Notes: a model not told the origin generated them from the letters alone. A stretch of 64,000 nt of DNA from Peterkaempfera podocarpi (GCF_042466665.1 NZ_CP162102.1:4898001-4962000); one strand, 5' to 3'; counted from the stretch's first letter, positions 8,739 to 18,588 are shown. Program-made: numbers and translations.

Positions 8739-10367
8739 CTAGTGCCGCGCGGTGGGGAGGGCGGAGAGGTTCACCCGGATCAGCCGCTCCCCGCGGGGGC
8801 CGGTGGCCAGCTGGGTGTAGAGGCGGCTCCGGGGTACGGGACGTGCCCCGGCGGACTTGATCAGCCAGCCGACGTGGTAGCGGAGCAGGATCGTCCGGCC
8901 CTGCGCGGCGGTGGTGTGCCTGCCGAAGAAGGTCTCGGTGTCCCTCCAGCGCTGCCGCTCGTCGGGGAGGAAGAAGTCCGGGTAGGCCGGGGCGACGGTG
9001 GTGGCGCCGTAGGCGGGCGCCATCCGGAGGGCGTAGTAGTCCCGGGTGAGGATCACATCGCCGTAGTGGACATATGGAGTGATCCAGGAATAGTCGCCAA
9101 AGGTGGCAACACTCTGGATATGCCACTTCTTGGCAAGGTCTTTGTACTGGGGAAAGGCGTAGGTCACCACTCCGACCTGGGTCCACAGCCCCACCGCCAG
9201 TGCCGCGGCGAGTACCGCGCCGGCGGCCCGGCGCAGTCGGCCGGGGGCCAGTGCGGTGATTTCCACCGCGACCGCCAGCTGTGCGGTGAGCGCGACGCCG
9301 GGCCAGACGCGCCCCCACGACCAGTGGTCCAGCAGGCCGCCCGCGGTGAAGACGGCGGCGCACGCCAGGAAGGTCAGCACCAGGGGGTCCAGGAACCGGG
9401 TGCGCCGGGCGCGTACGGCCAGGGCGGGCAGCGCCAGCGCCAGCAGGCCGTAGCGGGCCGGCAGGTCCCGGTAGAGCGGCTGATGGATGGCGGAGAGGTC
9501 GCCGCCGTCCGCCGCCAGCTGCCAGAAGTCGTAGTACGGCCAGAACGTGAGCACCGCCGTCATCACCAGGGCGCCGGCGGCCAGATTGCGTACGGCGCGC
9601 AGCGACCGGGTGGCGGGGGCGGAGGCCGCGATCGCCAGTGCGCCCAGTATGGCGATGGCGCCGGTGAACTGATGCACCAGCAGCACCAGGGCGGCCAGCA
9701 GACCGAGCCCGGTGCAGGGCAGCACCCGCCAGCCGGCCCGGGCCTCCTGCTGCAGCCAGGCCCACAGGTTGAGGGTGAGCCCCAGCGCGAAGGTGCTGGG
9801 GTAGGAGACGGTGAGGGTGAGCGAGGTGAAGGAGATCCAGCCGCTCCAGGTGAAGAGCTGCCATCCCCACAGCAGCACGATCAGCGGCAGCGCCAGAACC
9901 GGCGCCCAGCGCTGGTCGGTGAGCGTGCGGACGAAGCGGTGGACACCGGTCACCAGCAGCACGCAGGCGGCCACCGCGGCCACGGAGAGCACCGTGAAGG
10001 TGTCCCAGCCGGTGATCCTCGCCAGCGCTCCCAGCAGCAGCATCCAGGGCGAGTAGTAGGGGCTGGGGGTGTCCTCGGCGATCAGCGGGTTGGCCGGGTC
10101 GGAGAGGTCGGTGCGCAGCCGCTCGATCACCGCGGCGTGCAGCCCCTGGTCCCCGGACCAGGGCAGTTTGATGCAGAGCGGCAGTATCACCAGCAGGGCG
10201 AGCACGGCGAAGAGCGTGTACGGCAGGGGGAGCCGCAGCCGGAGTCCGCCGAGGCGTCCGCCGAGCCGCCGCAGGAACCGGGGCCGGCTCCCCGCGGAGC
10301 CGTCACCACCGTTGCTGCCGCTGTCCGTCCGTGCTGCTGTCGAGGATTTCTGGGTCATCTGTCGCAT
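8739..10367 (-). CDS. GT-C type multi-spanning membrane glycosyltransferase-like protein
   Basis: A 542-residue polytopic protein with about ten or more hydrophobic segments. The first is LPYTLFAVLALLVILPLC, followed by a conserved extracytoplasmic loop with LPWSGDQGLHAAVIERL and TPSPYYSPWMLL. Acidic residues in the first loop after TM1 are the hallmark of lipid-phosphosugar-dependent GT-C enzymes. A soluble C-terminal part (about residues 420-540) contains VILTRDYYALRM and similar blocks. It would use a polyprenyl-phosphate sugar to glycosylate a polymer outside the membrane. The start at 10367 or three codons later is uncertain. The acyltransferase upstream on the same strand is 44 nt away, so the two may be co-transcribed. 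Confidence 0.72.
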   Translation of the reverse strand: MRQMTQKSSTAARTDSGSNGGDGSAGSRPRFLRRLGGRLGGLRLRLPLPYTLFAVLALLVILPLCIKLPWSGDQGLHAAVIERLRTDLSDPANPLIAEDTPSPYYSPWMLLLGALARITGWDTFTVLSVAAVAACVLLVTGVHRFVRTLTDQRWAPVLALPLIVLLWGWQLFTWSGWISFTSLTLTVSYPSTFALGLTLNLWAWLQQEARAGWRVLPCTGLGLLAALVLLVHQFTGAIAILGALAIAASAPATRSLRAVRNLAAGALVMTAVLTFWPYYDFWQLAADGGDLSAIHQPLYRDLPARYGLLALALPALAVRARRTRFLDPLVLTFLACAAVFTAGGLLDHWSWGRVWPGVALTAQLAVAVEITALAPGRLRRAAGAVLAAALAVGLWTQVGVVTYAFPQYKDLAKKWHIQSVATFGDYSWITPYVHYGDVILTRDYYALRMAPAYGATTVAPAYPDFFLPDERQRWRDTETFFGRHTTAAQGRTILLRYHVGWLIKSAGARPVPRSRLYTQLATGPRGERLIRVNLSALPTARH

Positions 10368-10411
10368 CCGCCGGGACTGGTCTGAGTTGTCCCATGCAGG
10401 CTACCTACAGC

Positions 10412-11551
10412 TCAACCGCGCACCAGGCCGGACAGCCGCGGTTCGACCAGCCGACGCAGCAGCCACTGCACCGGGGCGGTCATCAGCAGGGTGGCGACGG
10501 CAATGGCCGCCACGGTGACGGCCAGCTCGCCGAGGGGGTTGTGCCGGCTGTCGTACCAGCCCTGGTACTCGGCCAGCTTCACCAGCATGGGGTGCAGCAG
10601 ATAGGCGTACATGGTGCGGGTTCCCAGCGCGGTGAACCAGGTGGCGCGGGTGGGGACCAGGGCGAGGAAGGCCGCGCCGGCCAGCAGTGCGCAGAGCAGC
10701 AGGGCGGTGTGCAGCAGCAGGTAGTGGGGGAGGCTGGAGTGCAGCTGCTGGTAACCGCGGTCCCAGTTGAGCCAGTTGAGGTTGTGCACATGCGGGACCA
10801 CGGCGTACGTGGCGGCTGCGAGCCCTGCCAGGACCACGGCCGCCGCGATGCGCACCGGCCGGGTGCGCAGCCGCTCGAAGTGCTCCGGGCGCAGCTGCAG
10901 GCCGAGGACGAAGAAGGGCAGGAACTGCAGCACCCGGCCGAAGGAGAGGATGTTGCCGTTGTCGGTGGTCCCGGAGAGGTAGGAGACCAGCACGGCCACC
11001 GCGAACGGCCATCTGACGGCCCGCCACAGCGGAGTGCTCAGCCGCCACAGGAAGAGGGCGACCAGGAACCAGGCCGCGTACCAGGGGCTCAGCAGGCTGA
11101 TCGTCACATGGCGCTGTCCCAGCACCTGGCTGCGGAAGAGGCTGTAGATGCACCCGAAGACGACATAGGGCACCAGCACCCCGCTGATCAGCCGGGCCGT
11201 CTGCTCGGGCCGGGCGGTGAAGCCGCGGGAGAAGTAGCCGGACAGCAGGATGAAGGCCGGCATGTGGAAGAGGTAGACCCAGCTGTAGGCCGCCTTCACC
11301 GCGACGCTGTCCTGGCCCATGCCGGAGGCCGACCAGGTGTGGCCGAGCACCACCAGTACGAGCAGCAGGTACTTGGCGTTGTCGAAGTAGGGGTCACGCG
11401 CCTTGGGCCGGGGGGTGGCGGACGGTTCGACGGCCCGGGCGGGGGCTGGGACGGTGCGGGTGGTCTCCACCGGCGAGATGGTACTCGCCACGCTTGGTTC
11501 GCATCCGATCACCTGTGATACAAGAAGCTTCGCCGATGTGCGGGAATGCAT
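10412..11551 (-). CDS. Acyltransferase 3 family membrane protein (fucose 4-O-acetylase-like)
   Basis: A 10-TM-type membrane O-acyltransferase. The key N-terminal block is DPYFDNAKYLLLVLVVLGHTW, containing the catalytic-type His after the first TM segment. It is followed by YLFHMPAFILLSGYFSRGF, FFVLGLQL and YLLHPMLVK, all typical of acyltransferase family 3 proteins that move acetyl groups across the membrane onto sugars. Two paralogues with the same signature lie at 17.5 and 24.8 kb. The annotated start lacks a clear ribosome site, and a GTG at 11491 is an alternative. It is divergent from the Stealth gene, with a comparatively AT-rich 240-bp gap holding promoters. It probably O-acetylates the surface polymer. 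Confidence 0.85.
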   Translation of the reverse strand: MHSRTSAKLLVSQVIGCEPSVASTISPVETTRTVPAPARAVEPSATPRPKARDPYFDNAKYLLLVLVVLGHTWSASGMGQDSVAVKAAYSWVYLFHMPAFILLSGYFSRGFTARPEQTARLISGVLVPYVVFGCIYSLFRSQVLGQRHVTISLLSPWYAAWFLVALFLWRLSTPLWRAVRWPFAVAVLVSYLSGTTDNGNILSFGRVLQFLPFFVLGLQLRPEHFERLRTRPVRIAAAVVLAGLAAATYAVVPHVHNLNWLNWDRGYQQLHSSLPHYLLLHTALLLCALLAGAAFLALVPTRATWFTALGTRTMYAYLLHPMLVKLAEYQGWYDSRHNPLGELAVTVAAIAVATLLMTAPVQWLLRRLVEPRLSGLVRG

Positions 11552-11791
11552 TTGTGGACCAAAGGGACAAGGTCTGGACCAGATCCGCGCGGCGATTAGT
11601 ATGAAGACTTGGTGAACTCGATGTGATCTTCTGCACGAGGAAGCACCGGATGCGACCGGGGGGGCAACCTTTGCCCTGCCGCACTTGTCGGTACAGGTAC
11701 AGGGATTGGTGGATCGTGCACGCAGAGGCTCCCGGGGGCAGACTCAGAGCCGGCCGGAATGGGTGCTCGGCGGGGAGTCGGGGGGACGGGC

Positions 11792-13546
11792 ATGAGCGGC
11801 AACCCGGAGGCGTCACGGATCGTCGCGGCGTACCGCAAGGTACTGCCGGAGCGAACGCGGTACCGCATCTCGCAGCACATCACACCTGAGGTCCGCAGCC
11901 AGGTCAAGAGGCGCATATCCGAGGTCACCGTCGTACCCGAGAAGGTCGACCGGATCCGGGTGCGCCGTGCCGCCCGCCGCCGCCCCGACCTCTTCACCGG
12001 TCCCGACCGGCGGGCCGTCACCGTCGGCCACCAGCCCCGTGCCGCCTTCGTCCACCGGGACCTGACCCCGCTGCTGGCCCGCCGCGAGAACCTCGACGCG
12101 GTGGTGCACGCCCTGGAGGAGGCGGATGTCGACTACTTCTGCGTCCGCGGGCTCTTCGACCGCGCCGCCACCGTCGGCGTCGCCGACCGCGACCGCCACC
12201 GGGCCCTGCGCGCCCTGGCCCGGCTCTGCGGAGACACCCCCGGCTATGTGACGCCCCTTCCGGCCGGCGAGACCCGCGAGCCGCGCTTCTGCGAACCCGG
12301 CTACACCACCGCTGTCTGGCGCCGCGCCGCCACCGCCTCGGTGGTCCGGCTGACCTGGTACCACACCGACCCCGACGCCCAGCTGGTGCTCGGCGTCCCC
12401 TACGGCTGCGATGTGGAGTTCTGGACCGAGGAGACCCCCGGCCTGCTCACCGCCCCGCGCCGCAACCGGGTCACCGACGTCATCCCCGTGGAGGGCGAGC
12501 GGGTCGAGGCCTCCGACAGCTTCTTCACCCGCCTCGCCCCGGCCGGCCGCGACCCGCTGCCCCCGGTGCGCACCCGTGCCGAGTTCACCGCGCCGCGCCC
12601 GGATGACATCGATTTCCCGATCGACGTCGTCTACACCTGGGTCGACGGCTCCGACCCCGAGTGGCTGCGCCGCCGCGCCCAGGCAGCCGGCGAGGCCTAC
12701 CACGCCGAGGCCGCCAACGCCGCCCGCTACCTCAGCCGCGACGAGCTCAAGTACTCCCTGCGCTCGCTGCGGATGCACGCCCCCTGGGTCCGGAACATCT
12801 TCCTGGTGACCGACGACCAGGTGCCGCACTGGCTGGACACCGAGGTGCCGGGCCTGAAGGTGGTGAGCCACAAGGAGATCTTCAGCGACCCCAGCGTGCT
12901 GCCCACCTTCAACTCGCACGCCATCGAGAGCCAGCTGCACCACATCGAGGGCCTGGCGGAGCACTTCCTCTACTTCAACGACGACATGTTCCTGGGCCGG
13001 GAGGTGACCCCGCAGGACTTCTTCCACGCCAACGGGCTCACCAAGTTCTTCCAGAGCCCGGCCAATGTGCCGCAGGGGGACGTCTCCCAGGACGACGTAC
13101 CGGTGTCGGTCGCGGGGAAGAACAACCGGGAGCTGATCGAGAGCCGCTTCGGCACGATCATCACCCAGAAGATGAAGCACGTCGCCTACCCGCTGCGGCG
13201 CAGCGTCCTCCAGGAGATCGAGGAGGAGTTCGCCGAGCGCCACCGCACCACCATGGGCAACCGCTTCCGCAGCCTGGACGACCTCTCCATCGCCTCCTCG
13301 CTGCACCACTACTACGCCTTCCACACCGGCCGCGCCGTCCCCGGCAACGTCCGCTACACCTATGTGGACCTCGCCCTGCCGGACACCCCGGACCGGCTGG
13401 GACGGCTGCTGGCGGGTCGCGACAGGCATGCCTTCTGCCTCAACGACACCATCTCCACAGAATTGGACCTTGAGGGGCAGCTCGCACTGCTGGCACCGTT
13501 CTTGGAGCAGTACTTCCCCCTGCCCAGCCGCTTCGAGAAGCGCTGA
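11792..13546 (+). CDS. Stealth family sugar-phosphate transferase (copy 1)
   Basis: A 584-residue protein with all four Stealth conserved regions: CR1 IDVVYTWVDGSDPEW (about residue 277), CR2 SRDELKYSLRSLR...WVRNIFLVTDDQVP (about 314), CR3 HAIESQLHHI...FLYFNDDMFLG (about 376-400) and CR4 FCLNDT (about 547). Stealth proteins are hexose-1-phosphoryltransferases that build phosphodiester-linked capsular or wall polymers from nucleotide sugars; human GNPTAB shares the fold. The N-terminal 250 residues are a variable accessory region. The ATG at 11792 follows GGGGGACGGGC. A second Stealth gene follows 78 nt downstream in the same direction, so the pair may add two different phosphosugar units. Confidence 0.92.
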   Translation: MSGNPEASRIVAAYRKVLPERTRYRISQHITPEVRSQVKRRISEVTVVPEKVDRIRVRRAARRRPDLFTGPDRRAVTVGHQPRAAFVHRDLTPLLARRENLDAVVHALEEADVDYFCVRGLFDRAATVGVADRDRHRALRALARLCGDTPGYVTPLPAGETREPRFCEPGYTTAVWRRAATASVVRLTWYHTDPDAQLVLGVPYGCDVEFWTEETPGLLTAPRRNRVTDVIPVEGERVEASDSFFTRLAPAGRDPLPPVRTRAEFTAPRPDDIDFPIDVVYTWVDGSDPEWLRRRAQAAGEAYHAEAANAARYLSRDELKYSLRSLRMHAPWVRNIFLVTDDQVPHWLDTEVPGLKVVSHKEIFSDPSVLPTFNSHAIESQLHHIEGLAEHFLYFNDDMFLGREVTPQDFFHANGLTKFFQSPANVPQGDVSQDDVPVSVAGKNNRELIESRFGTIITQKMKHVAYPLRRSVLQEIEEEFAERHRTTMGNRFRSLDDLSIASSLHHYYAFHTGRAVPGNVRYTYVDLALPDTPDRLGRLLAGRDRHAFCLNDTISTELDLEGQLALLAPFLEQYFPLPSRFEKR

Positions 13547-13624
13547 GACCGACCGTCCCCACTTCTGCGGTCCGCTCCTCCCCGGAGTGGACCGCGGGCG
13601 CTTCACACACCGATGGAAGAGAAC

Positions 13625-15271
13625 GTGACTGACGTCCATGACGCGCTGCCGGCCACAGTGGAACCGGAGTGCTGCGAGCTGACCCACCGGCTGCATCCGG
13701 TGACGGGTTACATTCACCCCGGTCTGACGCCTCTCCAAGCTCGCTCGGAGAATTTCGCCGCCGTCACCGGAGCGCTGGACGACGCACGCGTCGACTGGTT
13801 TACGGTGCGTGGCTTCGATGATCTCGCAACGGTCGTAGGCGTCCACGAGGACGACCGCCAGCGAGTGGTCGAGGCGCTGACCGAGCTGTGCGGCCGTCGA
13901 CCCGGCTACATCCAGGCCGTCCAGCCCGCTGCGAAGACCCCCGGCGCTCCGGCTCGCGGAGATGACCCCAAGACGTGGGCGAAGCTGGCGGAGGCAGAGG
14001 TCATCCGGGCCGTCTGGTACCACACGGAGCCCACCCGGTCGCTCGTGTGCGGGCCCGGCTACGGCTGTGACATCGAGTTCTGGTCCACGGCTGAGCCGCC
14101 GGAGGCCGACGACTTCGAAGGTGCCCAGGCCATTGCGCTCGACGTCCCCGAGCAGCTCTCGGCGCCCCGCGCGAACCGGGTTGCGCGTCTGATCCCGGCC
14201 CAGGGCAGGACTGTCGAAGCGCCCGGGCACCTCTTCACCAGGGCGGCGCCGCGCACTTCCACCGCTCTCCCCCGGGTGCGCACCCGCGAGGAGTTCACCA
14301 TCCCGCTCTTCGAGGACTTCGACTTCCCTGTTGACGTCGTCTACACCTGGGTGGACGGCAACGACCCCGCATGGCAGCGCCGCCGTGCCGAGGCCTCCGG
14401 CGAGGTCTACCATGCCGAATCGGCCTCGCTGTCCCGGTACATGAGCCGCGACGAGCTCCGCTACTCGCTGCGTTCCCTGCATCTGAACGCACCCTGGGTG
14501 CGCAACATATACATCGTTTCGGACGACCAGGTGCCGGAGTGGCTGGACACCGGCGTGCCGGGCCTTCGGGTGGTCAGCCACAAGGAGATCTTCAGCGATC
14601 CCGGCCTGCTACCGACCTTTAACTCGCACGCCATCGAGAGCCAGCTGCACCACATCGACGGCCTTGCCGAGCACTTCGTCTACTTCAACGACGACATGTT
14701 CATCGGGCGTCCGGTCGGGCCGCAGCTGTTCTTCATGAGCAACGGCAACGCGCGCTACTTCCCCGCACGCGGACGGGTTCCGCAGGGCGAGATCAGCGCG
14801 CTGGACACCCCGGTCGATGTCGCCACCAAGAACAACCGGCGGCTCTTCCTGGAGCGGTTCGGACGCTCCGTCACCCAGGTGATGGAGCACGCTCCGTACG
14901 CGATGCGGCGCAGCGTGCTGGAGGACATGGAGCGGGAGTTCCCGGATGCCTTCCGAGGCACTGCCGCCGCCCGCTTCCGCAGCCTCAGCGATCACAACAT
15001 CGCTTCCAACATGGTGCACTACTACGGGTACTTCACCGGTCGGGCAGTGTCCACCTCCATGCGCTTCAGTTATGTCGCGCTGGCTGCGAAGGATCTCCCG
15101 GGACGTCTGGCCCGCCTGCTGCAGCGTCGGGACCGGGACACGTTCTGCATCAACGACACCTTCGCTGGGGACGACGACATCTCGGAGCAGAACGAGCTGC
15201 TGATGGACTTCCTGGAGGCGTACTTCCCGGTGCCCAGCCCGTACGAGAAGGCCTCGGCGGGTGGCGCGTGA
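13625..15271 (+). CDS. Stealth family sugar-phosphate transferase (copy 2)
   Basis: A paralogue of the preceding gene. CR1 is DVVYTWVDGNDPAW (about residue 236), CR2 SRDELRYSLRSLHL with NIYIVSDDQVPEW, CR3 HAIESQLHHIDGLAEHF with VYFNDDMFIGR, and CR4 FCINDTF (about 508). The GTG at 13625 is preferred over the ATG at 13613 because GGAAGA sits just upstream of the GTG and nothing does upstream of the ATG. Codon usage is less extreme than in copy 1, with many codons ending in T or A (CAT, ATT, GGT, AAT). The gene therefore looks diverged or transferred rather than a recent duplicate. Its stop overlaps the next GTG by 4 nt, which implies translational coupling. Confidence 0.9.
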   Translation: MTDVHDALPATVEPECCELTHRLHPVTGYIHPGLTPLQARSENFAAVTGALDDARVDWFTVRGFDDLATVVGVHEDDRQRVVEALTELCGRRPGYIQAVQPAAKTPGAPARGDDPKTWAKLAEAEVIRAVWYHTEPTRSLVCGPGYGCDIEFWSTAEPPEADDFEGAQAIALDVPEQLSAPRANRVARLIPAQGRTVEAPGHLFTRAAPRTSTALPRVRTREEFTIPLFEDFDFPVDVVYTWVDGNDPAWQRRRAEASGEVYHAESASLSRYMSRDELRYSLRSLHLNAPWVRNIYIVSDDQVPEWLDTGVPGLRVVSHKEIFSDPGLLPTFNSHAIESQLHHIDGLAEHFVYFNDDMFIGRPVGPQLFFMSNGNARYFPARGRVPQGEISALDTPVDVATKNNRRLFLERFGRSVTQVMEHAPYAMRRSVLEDMEREFPDAFRGTAAARFRSLSDHNIASNMVHYYGYFTGRAVSTSMRFSYVALAAKDLPGRLARLLQRRDRDTFCINDTFAGDDDISEQNELLMDFLEAYFPVPSPYEKASAGGA

Positions 15272-17478
15272 AGATCGCCTTCCTGGTCCACAACATCTAC
15301 GGCATCGGCGGCACCGTCCGCACGGTGATCAACCTTGCGGAGGCCCTGTCAGCCCGCCATGAGGTGGAGATCGTCTCGGTCTACCGTCGGCTTGAGACAT
15401 CGCTGTTCGACATCTCCCCGAACGTGCGGGTGACGCCGCTGATCGACATTCGTCCCGAGCCGGACGGAGTGGACCGCGACAACCCGTTGTACGCGGAGCG
15501 CAGTCGGCTGGTGCCGCCGTCGGAGGAGTTCTTCCTCCAGTACAACGCCTTGTCGGACCAGCGCATCGTCGAGTACCTCCGCAGCACCGACGCCGATGTC
15601 GTGATCGGCACCAGGCCGAGTCTCGCCCTGCTGGTCGCCGAGTACGCGCCCGACTCGGCGGTCCGGCTCGCCCAGGAGCACATGTCGCACACGGCAGTGC
15701 CGAATGGCACCCGCGCCGCGATCGCCCGGCTTTACAAGCGAATCGACGCGGCGGTCACGGTGACCGAAGCCGACGCCGAATCCTTCCGTACCACCACCCC
15801 GGTCTCCGGCCTGCGGGTCCTGTGCATCCCGAACGGCGTGCCGGTGCCCAGGATCACCCCGGCCGACTGCTCCGGAAGGACCGTCGTCGCAGCCGGCCGA
15901 CTGATCGACTGGAAGCGCTACGACCTGCTCATCCATGCCTTCGCCAGGGTGCTCCGCGAGGCTCCGGACTGGAAGTTGAGGATCTACGGATCCGGTGCGG
16001 AGCGCGGCGCGCTGACCGCTCTGATCCAGGATCTCGGGATCTACAACAGCGTCACGCTGATGGGCAGCGTCTCCCCCATGGAAGCGGAGTGGGTCAAGGG
16101 CTCCATAGCGGCCGTCGCGTCGGACTTCGAGCCCTTCGGTATGACCCTGGTCGAGGCCATGCGCTGTGGCGTGCCGGTGGTCAGCACCGCGTGTCCGGAC
16201 GGCCCGCCGGAGATCCTCAACCACGGTGAGGACGGACTGTTGGTGCCGGTGGGAGATATCGCCGGCTTCGCGGCCGGACTGCTGGAGCTCATCCAGGACG
16301 AGGACAAGCGCCGCAGGATGGGGCGTGCGGCATTGCAGAACTCCCGCCGATTCGACCCCGACGTGGTGGCCCGCCGGTACGAGGCACTGATCGCCGAGAT
16401 CTGCGCGGAACGGGACCTGTCTCCTTCCGCCGGCACGCGCCGGGCCACGACTCGACGGGCGAGCGGTTCCGTGGTGGCCGCTGCCGCTGCCGCTGCCGCT
16501 GCATCGTCTCGGGTCACTGCCACGGCCACCCAGGGAGGCGTCCGCAGGCTGTTCGGCCGCGCGGTGCGTGCCGCAGGTACCAAGGTCGGCCTGGGCTCGG
16601 ACCCTGTTTCGCCGGCCACCCCCAGCACGGCTGTGCCCGGCAGCGGCGTCCCGGTGGGCGGATGCGTGGCCGCCCGGTCGGGAGCTGTCGCTGTCACGGT
16701 CGAGTGGCCCGGCTTCGAGGACGACGACGCGAAACTGGTCTGCCGGGAACGGACCAACCGCAAGGCGAAGGTTCGTGCGGCCCTGCGTCCCAACGGGCAG
16801 GGACGGTTCGAGGCACTGCTGCCCGTCTCCACCGGGAAGCTCTACGAGGGCCGCTGGGACCTCTTCGTCGAGACCGGCGGGAAACTCCATCGGCTGCGTG
16901 CGGGAATCCGCGATCTGCGTGAGCTGGTCTTGCTCGACGAGCGGACCATGGAGCTCCCTGTGCGCAGACACGTGCCCTACGCGACCCTGGACGGGTTTCT
17001 CGCTGTCCGGGCATGGGTGCGCGACCGGCACGCCGAGATGACCGCCATCCAGGTCTGTGACGAGGGCTTCCGCATTGAGGGCCGATTGGTGGCGGAGCCC
17101 TTCGGGGAGCAGCGGCCGATCCTCACGGTGCGCAGCCGGGGTGAGCACGACCTCGACTTCCGCTTCGAGGGCAGCAGCTCTGGTGGGGACGATTTCCGCT
17201 TCCTGCTGCCGGTGGAGCAGTTGGTGGAGGTACGGCTGCGCAAGCACGAGGACTGGGACCTGTGGATCAGCCGTGCCGGTGTGCCCGGGGAGGCGAGGCT
17301 CGCCAGAGTGCTCACCGACATGGCGGACCTCAAGGGCATCCAGGTGTACCCCAGCCTCGGGTGGGTGGACGACACACCGCCCGAACTGGCCCACGACATC
17401 CCAGGCGGTGCGGTGCGGATCCGGCCCTATGTCGCCCAGACCAACGAGATCTCCCTGAACGTCGTCGACCGGGCCTGA
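15268..17478 (+). CDS. GT4 glycosyltransferase with long C-terminal extension
   Basis: A 736-residue protein. Residues 1-385 are a GT-B fold GT4 enzyme: MKIAFLVHNIYGIGGTVRTV at the N-terminus, AAGRLIDWKRYDLLIHAF, RIYGSGAERGALTALI, and SDFEPFGMTLVEAMRCGVPV with the E-x7-E donor site. An alanine-rich, low-complexity linker (about 400-420) encoded by a GCTGCC repeat leads to a C-terminal domain of about 300 residues. That domain contains VEWPGFEDDDA and ELVLLDERTMELPVRRHVPY and resembles the beta-sandwich region of TagF-like polymerase accessory domains. The GTG start overlaps the Stealth stop. It probably adds a sugar to the phosphosugar chain made by the Stealth partner. Confidence 0.85.
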   Translation: MKIAFLVHNIYGIGGTVRTVINLAEALSARHEVEIVSVYRRLETSLFDISPNVRVTPLIDIRPEPDGVDRDNPLYAERSRLVPPSEEFFLQYNALSDQRIVEYLRSTDADVVIGTRPSLALLVAEYAPDSAVRLAQEHMSHTAVPNGTRAAIARLYKRIDAAVTVTEADAESFRTTTPVSGLRVLCIPNGVPVPRITPADCSGRTVVAAGRLIDWKRYDLLIHAFARVLREAPDWKLRIYGSGAERGALTALIQDLGIYNSVTLMGSVSPMEAEWVKGSIAAVASDFEPFGMTLVEAMRCGVPVVSTACPDGPPEILNHGEDGLLVPVGDIAGFAAGLLELIQDEDKRRRMGRAALQNSRRFDPDVVARRYEALIAEICAERDLSPSAGTRRATTRRASGSVVAAAAAAAAASSRVTATATQGGVRRLFGRAVRAAGTKVGLGSDPVSPATPSTAVPGSGVPVGGCVAARSGAVAVTVEWPGFEDDDAKLVCRERTNRKAKVRAALRPNGQGRFEALLPVSTGKLYEGRWDLFVETGGKLHRLRAGIRDLRELVLLDERTMELPVRRHVPYATLDGFLAVRAWVRDRHAEMTAIQVCDEGFRIEGRLVAEPFGEQRPILTVRSRGEHDLDFRFEGSSSGGDDFRFLLPVEQLVEVRLRKHEDWDLWISRAGVPGEARLARVLTDMADLKGIQVYPSLGWVDDTPPELAHDIPGGAVRIRPYVAQTNEISLNVVDRA
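16477..16502. repeat. In-frame GCCGCT microsatellite
   Basis: Four perfect copies of the hexamer GCCGCT plus a partial copy encode alternating alanines in the linker of the GT4 gene. Being a multiple of three it changes linker length, not frame, if it slips. Confidence 0.8.
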
Positions 17479-17505
17479 CCGCCTTCACCTTCCAGGAGCC
17501 CAAAA

Positions 17506-18588
17506 GTGTCGTCCACCGCGTTGGCTGGTAACTCTGCCTCGCAACACTCCCGGACAGCTGCGCCAGGTGGCGTCGCACGGGTGCGTGACCCCTTCTTCGA
17601 CAACGCCAAACTGCTGGCTGTAGTCCTTGTGGTGTGGGGTCACAGCTGGGGGCCCCTGGTCGGGGATCCCGAGCACTACCGCGGGCTGCGTGCCGCCTAT
17701 CTCGTGGTGTACCTGTTCCACATGCCGCTCTTCATCATGATCTGCGGCTGGTTCTCCAGGTCGTTCGCAGAGAACGCGTCGCACCCCGCGCGGTTGCGCA
17801 GGCTGTTGACCAGTACCGTAGTGCCCTATCTGATCTTTGCGACGGCGTACACGCTCCAGCGCAACTACCGGACACACTGGGAGCCGATGCAGCTGCTGCG
17901 GCCCTGGTATCTCACCTGGTTCCTGGTCGCACTGTTCGTCTGGCGTGTCACCGCGCCAATCTGGCGGATCGTCAAATATCCGGTCGCGGTCGCCGCGGTG
18001 GCGATGCTCGCAGTCGGCGCCACCGAGCCCTCGGGTGACCTGGTCCTCGGGCAGGTTCTGCAGTTCCTGCCATTCTTCGTGCTGGGCCTCACCGTGTCCG
18101 CCGAGCGACTGAGGCAGCTGCGCGAGTCCAGGGCGCTCCGCTGGGCGGCCGTGCCGGTCTTTGTCCTGGCGTTCGTCGCCTGCTACTGGCTCGCGCCCCG
18201 CATCCGCACCACCGAGTGGCTCTTCCATCGCTCGGGACATGAGCACCTGCATGTGAGCCTGCTGCACTGGATGGGCGTCACCCTGCTCATCGCCCTGGTC
18301 GGACTGGCCCTCAGCCTGGCCTTCCTGTCACTGGTGCCGCGCGGTGAGAACCGCCTCACCTCGTTGGGGGCCGGTTCCCAGTACACCTATCTGCTGCACG
18401 GCTTCCTGGTACAGGCCGTGCTGGGATGGGGCGGATACAAGCTGCACCTCTGGTCGACCTGGCCGGGGTACCTGCTGTTGAGCGCGCTGGGGGCAGCGGT
18501 CGCGCTGCTCTGTGCGACGGCCCCGGTCCGACGGCTGCTGCGCTGGGCCGTGGAGCCCGAGATGCGCTGGGCGTTCAAGAGCGGCTGA
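17506..18588 (+). CDS. Acyltransferase 3 family membrane protein (paralogue 2)
   Basis: The GTG start at 17506 lies 9 nt after AGGAG. Signature blocks parallel the paralogue at 10.4 kb: RDPFFDNAKLLAVVLVVWGH, YLFHMPLFIMICGWFSRSF, RPWYLTWFLVALFVWR, QFLPFFVLGL and YTYLLHGFLVQAVL. About ten hydrophobic segments place it in the membrane. The family transfers acyl groups, usually acetyl, from cytoplasmic acetyl-CoA to sugars. It follows the GT4 gene by 27 nt, so it belongs to the Stealth-2/GT4 operon and likely modifies that product. Codon usage is as mixed as in its upstream neighbours. Confidence 0.87.
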   Translation: MSSTALAGNSASQHSRTAAPGGVARVRDPFFDNAKLLAVVLVVWGHSWGPLVGDPEHYRGLRAAYLVVYLFHMPLFIMICGWFSRSFAENASHPARLRRLLTSTVVPYLIFATAYTLQRNYRTHWEPMQLLRPWYLTWFLVALFVWRVTAPIWRIVKYPVAVAAVAMLAVGATEPSGDLVLGQVLQFLPFFVLGLTVSAERLRQLRESRALRWAAVPVFVLAFVACYWLAPRIRTTEWLFHRSGHEHLHVSLLHWMGVTLLIALVGLALSLAFLSLVPRGENRLTSLGAGSQYTYLLHGFLVQAVLGWGGYKLHLWSTWPGYLLLSALGAAVALLCATAPVRRLLRWAVEPEMRWAFKSG

